Source: Collinsella sp. (lineage in GTDB: Bacteria > Actinomycetota > Coriobacteriia > Coriobacteriales > Coriobacteriaceae). Taken from it: a stretch of DNA of 64,000 nucleotides. Shown here one piece after another: positions 42,977 to 52,133 of this stretch. The stretch spans positions 51,229-115,228 of the forward strand of contig DXZS01000011.1 in NCBI GenBank assembly GCA_019419505.1, in the 5' to 3' direction. The position numbers were made by a program, and so were the translations under genes. Within the stretch, counting starts at the first letter, position 1, and each line of letters opens with the position of its first letter. Below the pieces are notes generated by a model, which was not told the DNA's origin, ran no database searches, and saw only the letters and a list, made by a program, of their open reading frames with translations.

Positions 42977-43879
42977 ATGACCCTCCAGCAACTTCGTTTT
43001 TTGATCGCCGTGGCAGAGTCCGGATCGATCAACGCCGCAGCCCAGCGCCTTTATACGGCACAGTCCAACATCTCAAACGCTGTCAAAAGCCTGGAACAGG
43101 AGCTCCATCTGGAGATCTTTACGCGCTCCAGCCGCGGCGTCACGCTCACCAACGACGGCACCGAGCTATTGGGCTATGCGCGCCAGGTCGTAGAGCAGGC
43201 CGACATGCTCGAGGCACGCTACGAGGACGGCGGCACACCCCAGGCGCGCCTTGCCGTCTCGGCCCAGCACTACGCTTTTTCGGTCAAGGCCTTTGTCAAC
43301 GTCGTCGAGCGCTGCCGCGACAGTAAGTTTGAGTTCATCATGCGCGAGACCACCACCTCGCAGATCATCGACGACGTCCGCGCATTTCGCAGCGATATCG
43401 GCATTCTGTACCTGGATGACTTTAACGCCCGCGTTCTGCAGAAGGCCTTCGCCGATGCCCGCGCAAGCTTCCATCCCCTCTTCGACGCGACGGCCCACGT
43501 CTTCGTTAGCGAACGCCACCCGCTCGCACGCCGCCCTCAGCTGTCCCTTGCCGACCTCACGCCCTATACGCGCTACAGCTTTGAGCAGGGAACCTCAAAC
43601 TCCTTCTATTACGCCGAGGAACCTTTTAGCTATATCCCTTGCGACCGCAACATACGAATCTCGGACCGCGGAACACTTACTAACTTACTTATCACGTCGA
43701 ACGGTTACACCCTGTCGACCGGTGTCCTTTCCAATGAAATGCAGTGGGGTATGGCATCGATCCCGTTAGCAGACGCCCCAACGATGCACGTAGGATATAT
43801 CATGCACGACGAGCGCAAGCCCTCTCCTCTCTTGCGGCAATACCTCGACGAGCTCAACCGCATCATCCATGCCAACTAA
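42977..43879 (+). CDS. LysR-family transcriptional regulator
   Basis: 300 residues. N-terminal helix-turn-helix MTLQQLRFLIAVAESGSINAAAQRLYTAQSNISNAVKSLE-type (first 40 residues), then effector domain (FKQGTSN-like site SFEQGTSNSFYY). Divergent from metY with a shared 160-nt promoter region, so it probably controls metY or sulfur metabolism. AAAGGATG lies upstream of ATG. Confidence 0.88.
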   Translation: MTLQQLRFLIAVAESGSINAAAQRLYTAQSNISNAVKSLEQELHLEIFTRSSRGVTLTNDGTELLGYARQVVEQADMLEARYEDGGTPQARLAVSAQHYAFSVKAFVNVVERCRDSKFEFIMRETTTSQIIDDVRAFRSDIGILYLDDFNARVLQKAFADARASFHPLFDATAHVFVSERHPLARRPQLSLADLTPYTRYSFEQGTSNSFYYAEEPFSYIPCDRNIRISDRGTLTNLLITSNGYTLSTGVLSNEMQWGMASIPLADAPTMHVGYIMHDERKPSPLLRQYLDELNRIIHAN

Positions 43880-43978
43880 CTGTCGGAAGACGGGATAGAA
43901 ATCGTAAATTGCTAGCCCCCGGCAGGCATGGCGCTACAATGGTCACTCACACGAAGCGTACCCAACGAAAGGAACCAT

Positions 43979-44464
43979 GTGAAGGTCATCATCTATACCG
44001 ACGGCTCGGCCCGATCAAATCCGGGACGCGGCGGCTACGGCGCCGTGCTCAAGTACACCAACCCCGCCGGCAAGACCTTCACCTCCGAGCTTTCGCGTGG
44101 CTACGCCAAGACCACTAACAACCGCATGGAGCTCATGGCGGTCATCGTGGCGCTCGAGGCACTTAACCGCCCCTGCGAGGTCGAGGTCCATTCCGATTCG
44201 CAATACGTCGTCAACGCCTTCAACAAACACTGGATCGACGGCTGGAAAAAGCGCGGGTGGAAAACTGCCAACAAGCAGCCCGTCAAGAACCGCGACCTGT
44301 GGGAGCGCCTGCTTGCCGCAAAGAGCAAGCATAAGGTGGAGTTCATCTGGGTTAAGGGGCATGCCGGCCACGAGCTCAATGAGCGCTGCGACGAGCTCGC
44401 CACCACCGCGGCCGACGGAGCCAACCTCGATATCGACACCGGCTTTAGCGAGAGCGACCTGTAA
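43979..44464 (+). CDS. rnhA: Ribonuclease HI
   Basis: 161 residues. IYTDGSARSNPGRGGYGAVL (first Asp), NNRMELMAVIVALEAL (Glu), HSDSQYVVNAF (Asp) and VKGHAGHELNERCDELA (His, Asp) give the full DEDD set. Degrades RNA in RNA-DNA hybrids. GTG at 43979 with AAAGGA 5 nt upstream is the start. Confidence 0.93.
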   Translation: MKVIIYTDGSARSNPGRGGYGAVLKYTNPAGKTFTSELSRGYAKTTNNRMELMAVIVALEALNRPCEVEVHSDSQYVVNAFNKHWIDGWKKRGWKTANKQPVKNRDLWERLLAAKSKHKVEFIWVKGHAGHELNERCDELATTAADGANLDIDTGFSESDL

Positions 44465-44537
44465 CGGCGTTTTCGCACGCTTTTATGTCCTCCCGCGCTA
44501 CACTCGTCCTGTAGGCCAAACAACGCAAGGGGGACAC

Positions 44538-45644
44538 ATGCTGCGCATCGCAACCATCGGCACATCCATGATCACCGACGACTTTATCCAAGTCGTCAAT
44601 GCCAACGACCAGGCTACATTCGTAGGCACGCTCTCGCGCGACGCAGATCGTGGCGCCGCCTTTACCGCCGAACACGGCGGCGAACGCAACTTCACCGCAC
44701 TTGACGAGCTTGCGTCCGCCGACGACGTCGACGCCGTCTACATCGGCAGCCCCAACGCGCTCCATCACGAGCAGGCGCTCGCCTGCATCGCCGGTGGCAA
44801 GCACGTCATCGTCGAGAAGCCCTTCTGCGCCACCGAAGCGCAGGCACTGGAAGTCTTCCGCGCTGCCGAGGCAGCAGGCGTCGTGGCCCTCGAGGCCATG
44901 CGCCCGCTTCACGACCCCGCCTTCCACGCCATTGAGGACGCTCTGGGCGAGATTGCGCCCATTCGCCGCGCCTCACTGCGCTTTGGCAAGTATTCCTCAC
45001 GCTACAACGAAATCCTCGCTGGACGCGCCACCAATATCTTCGACTGCAATATGGCATCGGGTTCCCTCATGGACATTGGCGTCTACGCCGTCGAGCCCAT
45101 GGTCGAGATTTTCGGCATGCCCTCTGGTCTCACCAGCATGACCACGCTGCTCGACCCCTCAACGCAAGAGCTCACCCATGGCCCCATCGACGGTTGCGGT
45201 TCCATTCTCGCCAGCTATGGCGGTGGCCGTATCTCCGTCGAGCTCGCGCACTCCAAAATTACGAATGACCTGCTGCCCTCGCAGATCGAAGGCGAGCGTG
45301 GCACTATCCAGATCGACCATCTGTCCACGCCCCGCAACGTCCGCATCGACTATCGCGGCGACGTCGTACGCGGCTCGGCGACCGAGGCACCGCGCGAACA
45401 GGACGACAACGGCCGCGCGCTCGACCTACCCAAATCGAGCAACACTATGGAATACGAACTCATAGACTTTGTCACCGCCATCGGTAACATCGATAACGTT
45501 AAGGAAGAGATCTGGGAGACCCCAGCGGGACGCCACGAGCTCGGCCACTACCGCGATGTCACGCTCGTCTCGCTCCGCATCATGGATGCCGTGCGTCAGC
45601 AGGCCGGCATTACCTTCCCCGCCGATTCAGTCAAGCAGGCCTAG
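44538..45644 (+). CDS. Gfo/Idh/MocA-family oxidoreductase
   Basis: 368 residues. RIATIGTSMITDDFI (nucleotide loop), DDVDAVYIGSPNALHHEQAL, VIVEKPFCATEAQALE, and the C-terminal MDIGVYAVEPM. Dehydrogenase of unknown substrate, different from the one at 36261. Shine-Dalgarno GGGGGA precedes ATG; the acylphosphatase gene follows 2 nt after the stop. Confidence 0.85.
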   Translation: MLRIATIGTSMITDDFIQVVNANDQATFVGTLSRDADRGAAFTAEHGGERNFTALDELASADDVDAVYIGSPNALHHEQALACIAGGKHVIVEKPFCATEAQALEVFRAAEAAGVVALEAMRPLHDPAFHAIEDALGEIAPIRRASLRFGKYSSRYNEILAGRATNIFDCNMASGSLMDIGVYAVEPMVEIFGMPSGLTSMTTLLDPSTQELTHGPIDGCGSILASYGGGRISVELAHSKITNDLLPSQIEGERGTIQIDHLSTPRNVRIDYRGDVVRGSATEAPREQDDNGRALDLPKSSNTMEYELIDFVTAIGNIDNVKEEIWETPAGRHELGHYRDVTLVSLRIMDAVRQQAGITFPADSVKQA

Positions 45645-45646
45645 CG

Positions 45647-46057
45647 ATGGGCCTCTTCGATACGTTCTTCTCCAGCGTCACCGGCAGCAGTCGAGAGCCT
45701 CAAAAACCATCAAACATCGAGCTCGAGCTGCGCCGCAGGCTTACTGTGCTCGCAAGCGACGAGGCCACTCAAGACACTCCGCAGCGCTATTTTCTGCGGT
45801 GGGAGGGCCAAGTCCAGGGCGTTGGTTTTCGCTTTACCAACACCAACCTCGCGCAGGCACGCGCACTCACCGGCTGGGTGCGTAACATGGAAGACGGCTC
45901 CGTCGAGATGGAGATACAGGGGGCTCCGGCAAACATCCTATCTCATCTCGAGGCGCTTCATGCCTCCTACGAGCGCATGGGAACGCGTTTTCGCCTCGCA
46001 GACGCCCAGGCCCGAGCCCCACTTACCAATGAAGACGGTTTCAGTCCTCGTTATTAG
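45647..46057 (+). CDS. acyP: Acylphosphatase
   Basis: 136 residues; the C-terminal ~90 form the acylphosphatase fold: WEGQVQGVGFRFTNTNLAQA (phosphate loop with catalytic Arg; the usual V-Q-G-V-G-F-R) and LTGWVRNMEDGSVEMEIQG (catalytic Asn). Hydrolyses acyl phosphates. About 45 extra N-terminal residues. Overlap-like spacing with the upstream oxidoreductase suggests co-transcription. Confidence 0.88.
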   Translation: MGLFDTFFSSVTGSSREPQKPSNIELELRRRLTVLASDEATQDTPQRYFLRWEGQVQGVGFRFTNTNLAQARALTGWVRNMEDGSVEMEIQGAPANILSHLEALHASYERMGTRFRLADAQARAPLTNEDGFSPRY

Positions 46058-46118
46058 TATTGTGTGCTAAATACGGTATCATTTACCTACGACCGTTGAC
46101 AGAAAAGAGGCGAGGCGC

Positions 46119-46499
46119 ATGGCGGTGCAAAGAAGAAACACCAAGCAGCGGAAGCTGGTTCTTGACGCCGTGCGCCAAAGCTATAACCACCCCACCGCCG
46201 ATGAGATCTACAACGCCGTGCGCGCGCAGGATGACAAAATCAGCCGCGGTACGGTCTACCGCAATCTCAATCTCTTGGCCGACGCCGGGGAGATCCTCTC
46301 CATCAAGACACCGGGCGGCAGCCGCTTCGATCGCACCATCGAGCCGCATGCGCATATCATCTGCACCTCGTGCAGCCGCGTCATCGACGTACCGCTCCCC
46401 TTCGATGCCCAACTCGACGCCAAGGCGTCCGAGCAAATCGGCTGGAACGTCACCTCGCACTACACCATCTTCGAGGGCCTCTGCCCCAACTGTAGGTAG
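46119..46499 (+). CDS. Fur/PerR-family regulator
   Basis: 126 residues. Winged helix (TKQRKLVLDAVRQS, SRGTVYRNLNLLADAGEILSI) and dimerisation domain with HAHIICTSCSRVIDV and final CPNCR, the Cys4 structural zinc site. The regulatory His/Asp ligands are partly replaced, so metal or peroxide sensing is uncertain. GAGGCGC before ATG. Confidence 0.88.
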   Translation: MAVQRRNTKQRKLVLDAVRQSYNHPTADEIYNAVRAQDDKISRGTVYRNLNLLADAGEILSIKTPGGSRFDRTIEPHAHIICTSCSRVIDVPLPFDAQLDAKASEQIGWNVTSHYTIFEGLCPNCR

Positions 46500-46513
46500 A
46501 TTTTGGGACATGC

Positions 46514-47311
46514 CTACTCAGCAAGTAGACGACGCAGCTCTTCTTCAACCGCGCGCACGTAGCGGACACGGTCATTGACACCGCGCATGCTGGGATTGCA
46601 GTCCTCCATCAGATAGGGATGGCCCACCACGTTGAGCATGTCGCGATCGTTTTCGTTATCGCCAAACGCCATCATTTCGTTAGGTGAGATCCCCAGCGCG
46701 CAACCATAATCGGCAAGCGCGGACCCTTTGCCCGAATCAAAGCCGATAAAATCGGTCCATTCGGTTCCCGACGTCATCACGTCGACACGGTCGCTAAAGA
46801 GGCGCTCGAAATACTCCAGCGCCGCCGGCTGCTCTGTCTCGGGCGTTTGAAACGCAATCTTAATGACATCCTCGTCGATGTCCTCGGGACGGTCGACCAC
46901 CGCCACATCGCAGTGGACCTCATAGCGCAAATGGTCGACGAACGCATCGTTGCCGCTCATGGTGTAGAGGTGCCCCTCGCACGAAAGGGTCACGTCGGCA
47001 TGGGGAAAGGCGACCACGGCATTCGCGATATCCATAGCAAGGCTACGCTCCATGGAACGCTTGACAACGGCATGCCCCTCGCTCATCACCAGGGCTCCGT
47101 TTTCGCACACATAGGCGAGCTCATCGGCCACCGGGGCAAACAGATAGCGCAAGCTCGCATATTGACGGCCGCTCGCCGGCATAAACACGATACCGCGACG
47201 ATGCAGCTCATCGATGAGCTCAAAGGCCTCGGAACGCGGCTCGCGCTCCCCCGGATGCAGCAACGTGCCGTCCAAATCGCAGGCGATCAGCTTGATTCCC
47301 TCAAGACCCAT
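46514..47311 (-). CDS. Cof-type HAD-IIB phosphatase
   Basis: 265 residues. IKLIACDLDGTLLHPGE (motif I), FMPASGRQYASLRYL (motif II), KGSALADYGCALGI and FGDNENDRDMLNVVGHPYLM (motif IV). Acts on a small phosphate ester of unknown identity. ATG at 47311 has GGGGGA upstream. Confidence 0.85.
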   Translation of the reverse strand: MGLEGIKLIACDLDGTLLHPGEREPRSEAFELIDELHRRGIVFMPASGRQYASLRYLFAPVADELAYVCENGALVMSEGHAVVKRSMERSLAMDIANAVVAFPHADVTLSCEGHLYTMSGNDAFVDHLRYEVHCDVAVVDRPEDIDEDVIKIAFQTPETEQPAALEYFERLFSDRVDVMTSGTEWTDFIGFDSGKGSALADYGCALGISPNEMMAFGDNENDRDMLNVVGHPYLMEDCNPSMRGVNDRVRYVRAVEEELRRLLAE

Positions 47312-47394
47312 ATGCTTCCCCCAAAGTCTCTCATCAACAGCAAGACGGACTTTGAATGGCAATCCCTCAAAGCCCGTCTTGCGCATACGCGCGC

Positions 47395-47973
47395 TTAGCC
47401 GCGCGTCTTTTTTACGATCGTAAAGTCTGAAGCCATACTCACAACAACATCCGCCGCGCTCGATGCAAAGCGTCGACTGGCATCGAGCTCGCGTGCGACC
47501 ACCGAGAGCCGAACGCCCCCAATACCCCGGAGCATACGACCCAAAACCGGTTGCACCGGCGTATACATGCGCACGGTATGCTCGTCCGAGTCACCCCGGA
47601 AGAGCGGCGCATGCATGTTGCCGATCTCCCAGCACGCATGTGCGAGCACAATCGGATCCATGCGGTCGACTTCGACCAAATAGACCTCGGCGCTGCGCAG
47701 GCGCACGACAACCGCTACGGGCACCGCGCCCGTGCGGTCAATAGCAAGCACGTCACCGTCGGCAAGACGCTCGCCATCAGTGGCATCCAGCCGGGCATTC
47801 ACCGTGCGCCCCAGCTCCGTCACGCCCACAAACAGGCGCGCATCAGCCTGGTCCCAATCGAGTAGCAGCTCGTCAACCTCAAAGACGCCACCCAGCTCCC
47901 GACGAAGCAGGAGTTCATAGGACGGGTCGTTGAGATTTCCCAAGCGCTCCGTAGCTACCAGGTCCACGGACAT
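47395..47973 (-). CDS. UreE-like nickel metallochaperone
   Basis: 192 residues. GDVLAIDRTGAVPVAV fits the UreE N-terminal domain. HACWEIGNMHAPLFRGD followed by PVQPVLGRMLRGIGGVRLSVV matches its metal-binding domain (GNxH and MLRGxG). No His-rich C-terminal tail and no urease genes in the window. It starts 4 nt after the SlyD-like gene. ATG at 47973 has GAGGAC upstream. It may deliver nickel to another enzyme. Confidence 0.7.
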   Translation of the reverse strand: MSVDLVATERLGNLNDPSYELLLRRELGGVFEVDELLLDWDQADARLFVGVTELGRTVNARLDATDGERLADGDVLAIDRTGAVPVAVVVRLRSAEVYLVEVDRMDPIVLAHACWEIGNMHAPLFRGDSDEHTVRMYTPVQPVLGRMLRGIGGVRLSVVARELDASRRFASSAADVVVSMASDFTIVKKTRG

Positions 47974-47976
47974 CAA

Positions 47977-48405
47977 CTAGTCCTCGACCTCGACGAGCTC
48001 GATATCAAAGTTGAGGTCCTTGCCGGCGAGCTCGTGGTTGGCGTCGAGCGTCACGGCCTCGGCCGTCACATCGATGACCACGGCGGGGACGGGCATGCCG
48101 CTCGGCGTGGACAGGAAGAGCTTCATGCCCTTCTCGATCTGCTCGATATTGGGAACCTGCTCGGCCGGGAAGGTGATAACCATCTCGGGGTTGCGCTCGC
48201 CGTAGGCATCGACAGCAGGAATGTGCACGGTCTTCTTCTCGCCCACCTGCATGTCGACAACAGCGGCGTCGAAGCCCTTGATCATCTGGCCGGCGCCGCA
48301 GGTGAACTCCAGCGGCTCGCCGCGATCGTAGGAGCTATCGAACTGCGTGCCGTCGTCGAGCGTGCCGCGATAATGGGTCTTGACCTTCTTGCCCTGGTTG
48401 GACAT
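47977..48405 (-). CDS. SlyD-like FKBP-type peptidyl-prolyl isomerase
   Basis: 142 residues. FKBP part VKTHYRGTLDDGTQFDSSYDRGEPLEF and AVVDMQVGEKKTVHIP, with the insert-in-flap chaperone domain (AYGERNPEMVITFPAEQVPN) of SlyD. E. coli SlyD also handles nickel; the His-rich tail is absent here. GGAGG before the ATG at 48405. The UreE-like gene follows at once. Confidence 0.85.
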   Translation of the reverse strand: MSNQGKKVKTHYRGTLDDGTQFDSSYDRGEPLEFTCGAGQMIKGFDAAVVDMQVGEKKTVHIPAVDAYGERNPEMVITFPAEQVPNIEQIEKGMKLFLSTPSGMPVPAVVIDVTAEAVTLDANHELAGKDLNFDIELVEVED

Positions 48406-48525
48406 GGTAACCTCCGTGATAAGGGCGGCGCACAACGCGGGCCGCCGTGAACATATGGCGCTAACTATACCCTAGTCATACAATTCAAAGACAGTTTGCA
48501 AAGAAACGCTGCAACCGGAGGAACC

Positions 48526-49539
48526 ATGGCATATCCCGTATTTGACCTACACTGCGACACCGCCGACCGCATCGGCTGGGCCACGCTCGATCTCGACCTG
48601 CGCTTTACCGCCGGCACCGACGGCTATTTCCCCGGCGACGAAACGCATCCGCAGGATTTCGACCTCATCGAGGGCAACGCCTGCGCCATCTCGCTCGCAA
48701 AGATCGGCAACACGCCGTGGGCACAGTGCTTCGCCACGTTTGTCCCCGACGAGATTCCCACCGCCCACGCCGCACGCTTCCAAGCACAGATCATGGCGCA
48801 CATGAGCGGCCAGGCAATGCTCAACCACGACCGCATGGTCAACGTACGCAGCGCCGCTGACATTCGCCCTGCACTCAAAGACGGCAAGGTCGCCTGCATC
48901 CACACCATCGAAAACGCCACGTTCTTTGCCGAGGACCCCGCGCTGATCGAGGCGCTCAAGAGCCTGGGCGTACTCATGTCATCGCTCAGCTGGAACGCGC
49001 AGGGACCGCTCGCGAGCGGCCACGACACCCACGCCGGCCTCACCGCCGCCGGCATCGAGGCGCTTACGCAGATGGAACACGCCGGCATGATACTCGACGT
49101 CTCCCACCTCAACGATGAGTGCTTTGACGAGGTTGTCGCCCACGCCACGCGCCCCTTCGTCGCCAGCCACTCCAACTCCCGTGCGGTTTGCGGCGTCAAG
49201 CGCAACCTCACCGACGACCAGTTCCGTACCATTCGCGACATGGGCGGCATCGTCGGCCTCAACTACTGCAGCGAGTTCCTCTCCAACGAAGCAACCGACG
49301 AGACCGCCGCAGATGTCACCTTCGACCAGCTGGCAGCCCATATCGAACACTGGCTCGACCTGGGCGGCGAAGATGTCATCGCGCTCGGCGGCGACTGGGA
49401 CGGCGCCAAGGTACCCGACTTCCTCTCCGATGCCAGCAAGATGCCCGAGTTCCAGAACATGCTTTCCAAGCATTTTGGCAAGACCGTGATGCAAAAGCTC
49501 TGCAGCGACAACGCGCTTGCCTTCTTCGAGCGTTATTAA
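48526..49539 (+). CDS. Membrane dipeptidase-type Zn peptidase
   Basis: 337 residues, renal-dipeptidase family: FDLHCDTADRIGW (metal His-x-Asp), IHTIENATFF, LSWNAQGPLASG, ILDVSHLNDECFDEV and FVASHSNSRAVCGVKRNLTD. Hydrolyses dipeptides. No signal peptide, so cytoplasmic. GGAGGAACC precedes ATG. A hairpin closes the gene at 49556-49591. Confidence 0.88.
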   Translation: MAYPVFDLHCDTADRIGWATLDLDLRFTAGTDGYFPGDETHPQDFDLIEGNACAISLAKIGNTPWAQCFATFVPDEIPTAHAARFQAQIMAHMSGQAMLNHDRMVNVRSAADIRPALKDGKVACIHTIENATFFAEDPALIEALKSLGVLMSSLSWNAQGPLASGHDTHAGLTAAGIEALTQMEHAGMILDVSHLNDECFDEVVAHATRPFVASHSNSRAVCGVKRNLTDDQFRTIRDMGGIVGLNYCSEFLSNEATDETAADVTFDQLAAHIEHWLDLGGEDVIALGGDWDGAKVPDFLSDASKMPEFQNMLSKHFGKTVMQKLCSDNALAFFERY

Positions 49540-49555
49540 TTTCACATCCCTTGAG

Positions 49556-49591
49556 CGGGCCGGCATGCCGAACGGTCGACATGCCGGCCCG
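49556..49591 (+). terminator. Hairpin after the dipeptidase gene
   Basis: CGGGCCGGCATG (49556-49567) pairs perfectly with CATGCCGGCCCG (49580-49591); no T run. Confidence 0.6.
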
Positions 49592-49613
49592 TCCCCGATC
49601 TGAAGGACCGCTT

Positions 49614-50390
49614 TTGACGCAGCAGTTTACGATTTCCGCATCCCGACCGGATGGGACGACCATCCCCGTCGTCGTTACCAAAAAGCGCGTCAAGAACTTC
49701 AACCTACGCGTCACATCGAGCGGCGAGGTCCACGCCAGCGCACCGATCGGCGCCAGCCGCGAGCGTATCGAAGCGTTTGTGAAGCGCAACAGCGCCTGGA
49801 TTATCAGCCGACTTGCCCAGCGCGAGCAACGTCAGGCGACGGCACGAGAGCCGCTCAGCCCCTCGTCCATCATTGCACTTTGGGGCAAGCCCATCACGGT
49901 ACAGGATGCACTCGATCACAACTTTGCATCACCCGCACCGCGACCCAAACAGGCCACCTTCGCAAGTTTTATGGGTACCGATGAATCGGACGAAGGCCCA
50001 CAGGCCAAGCGGCACGCAATCCTCGACGGCCTAACGTCCGATGAGCTCCAAGCCCGTATCGACCAGCTCTATGCAACCGAGGTCACCACGGCGCTGTACG
50101 ATATGGTGCACGCGTACGAAATCGCAATGGGCGTCACCGTGGCCCGCGTCTCCGTGCGCAGCATGAAAACGCGCTGGGGATCATGCACGCCCAAGACCGG
50201 CGCCATTCGCATCGCACTCGAACTTGCCGCCTATCCCATCGAATGCCTCGACATGGTTGTCGCCCACGAGCTCGTCCACTTGCTCGAGCCAAGCCACAAT
50301 CAGCGATTCCACGCCCTGCTCGACACGTACCGTCCCAACAATAAAGCTCTGTCGCAGCGGCTCAAGCAGCCACCCATAGAGTCGTATTAG
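49614..50390 (+). CDS. YgjP-like (DUF45) metallopeptidase
   Basis: 258 residues. Zn motif MVVAHELVHLLEPSHNQRFH (HExxH with third ligand) and KTRWGSCTPKTGAIRIALEL before it are the YgjP/DUF45 signatures. N-terminus VTKKRVKNFNLRVTSSGEVHASAP also fits. TTG at 49614 with GAAGGACC upstream is the start. Substrate unknown. Confidence 0.85.
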   Translation: MTQQFTISASRPDGTTIPVVVTKKRVKNFNLRVTSSGEVHASAPIGASRERIEAFVKRNSAWIISRLAQREQRQATAREPLSPSSIIALWGKPITVQDALDHNFASPAPRPKQATFASFMGTDESDEGPQAKRHAILDGLTSDELQARIDQLYATEVTTALYDMVHAYEIAMGVTVARVSVRSMKTRWGSCTPKTGAIRIALELAAYPIECLDMVVAHELVHLLEPSHNQRFHALLDTYRPNNKALSQRLKQPPIESY

Positions 50391-50396
50391 AACCGG

Positions 50397-50882
50397 TTAG
50401 CGCACGCGCTCGATCTCGACGCCGCAGCTTGCCAGGGGCAGGCCAACAGGAGCCCACGGCTTATCGAGCTTTATGCGCACACCAAGCAGCGAGGGATAAC
50501 GGCGCAGCAGCATCTGGGCTGTCCCCTCGGCTGCCGCCTCGATGAGCTTAAACGTATGCTCGCGCAGATAGCCATCGACATCGTGGCACACCGAGCCGTA
50601 GTCAATCGAGGCATCCAGGTTATCGTGCTCCCCCGCCGCGCGCAGGTCGGCATAGAGCACCAGAGAAACGATGAACTTCTGACCCAGCGCGTTCTCCTCG
50701 GGATACACGCCATGGTTGGCAAAAACCTCAAGGCCGTCAATGACAATACGATCGGCATGGCGCAGATCATCATAGCTCACGTGAGGCACCGCCGTTGCGG
50801 TGGATATTTCGCCCCTTCCACGGCGGGCGAGCTCAGCACCTTCAGTCTTGGTTGCATTCTCGGGCAGTTTTTTGTTACTCAA
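50397..50882 (-). CDS. folB: Dihydroneopterin aldolase
   Basis: 161 residues; folate synthesis. Core IVIDGLEVFANHGVYPEENALGQKF, IDYGSVCHDVDGYL, LIEAAAEGTAQMLL and KPWAPVGLPL. About 45 extra N-terminal residues of unknown use. Downstream of folE and an HD protein gene on the same strand. Confidence 0.88.
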   Translation of the reverse strand: MSNKKLPENATKTEGAELARRGRGEISTATAVPHVSYDDLRHADRIVIDGLEVFANHGVYPEENALGQKFIVSLVLYADLRAAGEHDNLDASIDYGSVCHDVDGYLREHTFKLIEAAAEGTAQMLLRRYPSLLGVRIKLDKPWAPVGLPLASCGVEIERVR

Positions 50883-50925
50883 CGCGATCGTCTCCTTCGT
50901 TTAGAACCCCAACCGCGCAAACTAA

Positions 50926-51507
50926 CTACACGCGAATCGACAGGTTCTTTTTATCATCGCTCCAGTTGCAAGCATTGCGCGCGGGGCATGCAAAGCAGGC
51001 GCGCGACGCTTTGTCGGCTGCATAGAGCAGACGCTCAAGCGGTTGGCTGTTCACGCGCAGCTTTCGATGGCCCAGAATGGCCGTCTTAATGGCTGCGGCA
51101 TCGGCCGGCTCAAACGCCACGTCATCGGGCATGCCGCCGAGAATCGCATCAGCGACGCGTTCGCTTGCAACATCATGGGATATACCCGATTCATACTGTT
51201 CATCTTTGCCGATATCGTGAAGAAGTGCCGTGGCGTAGATGACCTCGCGGTCAAATTCGAGCTGTTCCTCGAGATTCTTGATCCACATAATGCGAGCGAC
51301 ATCGAGCAGATGGTCAATACCGTGGCGGCAGAAGATGCGCCCCGATTCCAACTGTGCAATGTTGCCCAGGTGCCGTCGGAACAGCCCGTTGGCACAAATG
51401 TAATCAATGCGAGGCATGGCACCAAAGGGGGCCAGGCCCGAAGCCATAAAGCCGCGACGCGACGTCCCCTCATCGGTCTTCGATGTAAAGTCGTTGACGA
51501 CTCTCAT
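50926..51507 (-). CDS. HD-domain phosphohydrolase-like protein
   Basis: 193 residues. HD pattern: CRHGIDHLLDVARI (His), ATALLHDIGKDEQY (His-Asp), AILGHRKL. The C-terminus has CFACPARNACNW, a Cys cluster that could bind metal. It lies between folE and folB, 2 nt from folE, so a role in pterin or nucleotide phosphate removal is possible, but nothing proves it. Confidence 0.75.
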   Translation of the reverse strand: MRVVNDFTSKTDEGTSRRGFMASGLAPFGAMPRIDYICANGLFRRHLGNIAQLESGRIFCRHGIDHLLDVARIMWIKNLEEQLEFDREVIYATALLHDIGKDEQYESGISHDVASERVADAILGGMPDDVAFEPADAAAIKTAILGHRKLRVNSQPLERLLYAADKASRACFACPARNACNWSDDKKNLSIRV

Positions 51508-51509
51508 GG

Positions 51510-52067
51510 TTAGCGGCCCAACATCCTAAAGAAACGCTCCTCGAGCGCGGGATCGGTCTCAAAGACGCCGCGGCGAGCGAGCGTCACGGTCTTGGTGCCG
51601 GGCTTTTGCACGCCACGCATCGTCATGCACATATGCTCGGCCTCCATCAACACAATCGCTCCCTGGGGAGCGAGATAGTCCATGAGGGCATCGGCAACCT
51701 GTGCACACAGTTGCTCCTGCAGCTGCAGACGGCGCGCATAAACCTCAACCGTGCGGGCGAGCTTGGAAAGCCCAGCCACCCGACCGTTAGGGATGTAGCC
51801 GATGGCAGCCTTGCCATAAAACGGCAGCAGATGGTGCTCGCACAGCGAGTAAAACGTAATGTCGCGCTCGATAACCAAATCGTTCGAAGCGACGGCAAAG
51901 GTTTTGGACAGGTGCTCCTCGGCACTCTGGTCCATACCACCGGCGATCTCACCATACATACGGGCAACGCGCGCCGGGGTCTCCAGCAGGCCCTCACGAG
52001 TTGGGTCCTCGCCTATGCCCTCAAGCAACAGCTTAATGGCGGCCTCGACTTTTTCCTGATCGACCAT
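51510..52067 (-). CDS. folE: GTP cyclohydrolase I
   Basis: 185 residues; first step of folate (dihydroneopterin triphosphate from GTP). Zn and catalytic motifs: YSLCEHHLLPFYGKAAIGYIP, GLSKLARTVEVYARRLQLQE, MEAEHMCMTMRGVQKPG. AAAAAGTCGAGG-type leader is weak. Start of the folE-HD-folB group downstream of nrdG. Confidence 0.94.
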   Translation of the reverse strand: MVDQEKVEAAIKLLLEGIGEDPTREGLLETPARVARMYGEIAGGMDQSAEEHLSKTFAVASNDLVIERDITFYSLCEHHLLPFYGKAAIGYIPNGRVAGLSKLARTVEVYARRLQLQEQLCAQVADALMDYLAPQGAIVLMEAEHMCMTMRGVQKPGTKTVTLARRGVFETDPALEERFFRMLGR

Positions 52068-52133
52068 CTGGGCCTCACTTTTCCGATTTCACGTTCGCGC
52101 TATGGTACCACGCCCTTTGGCATCGGCCACAAG

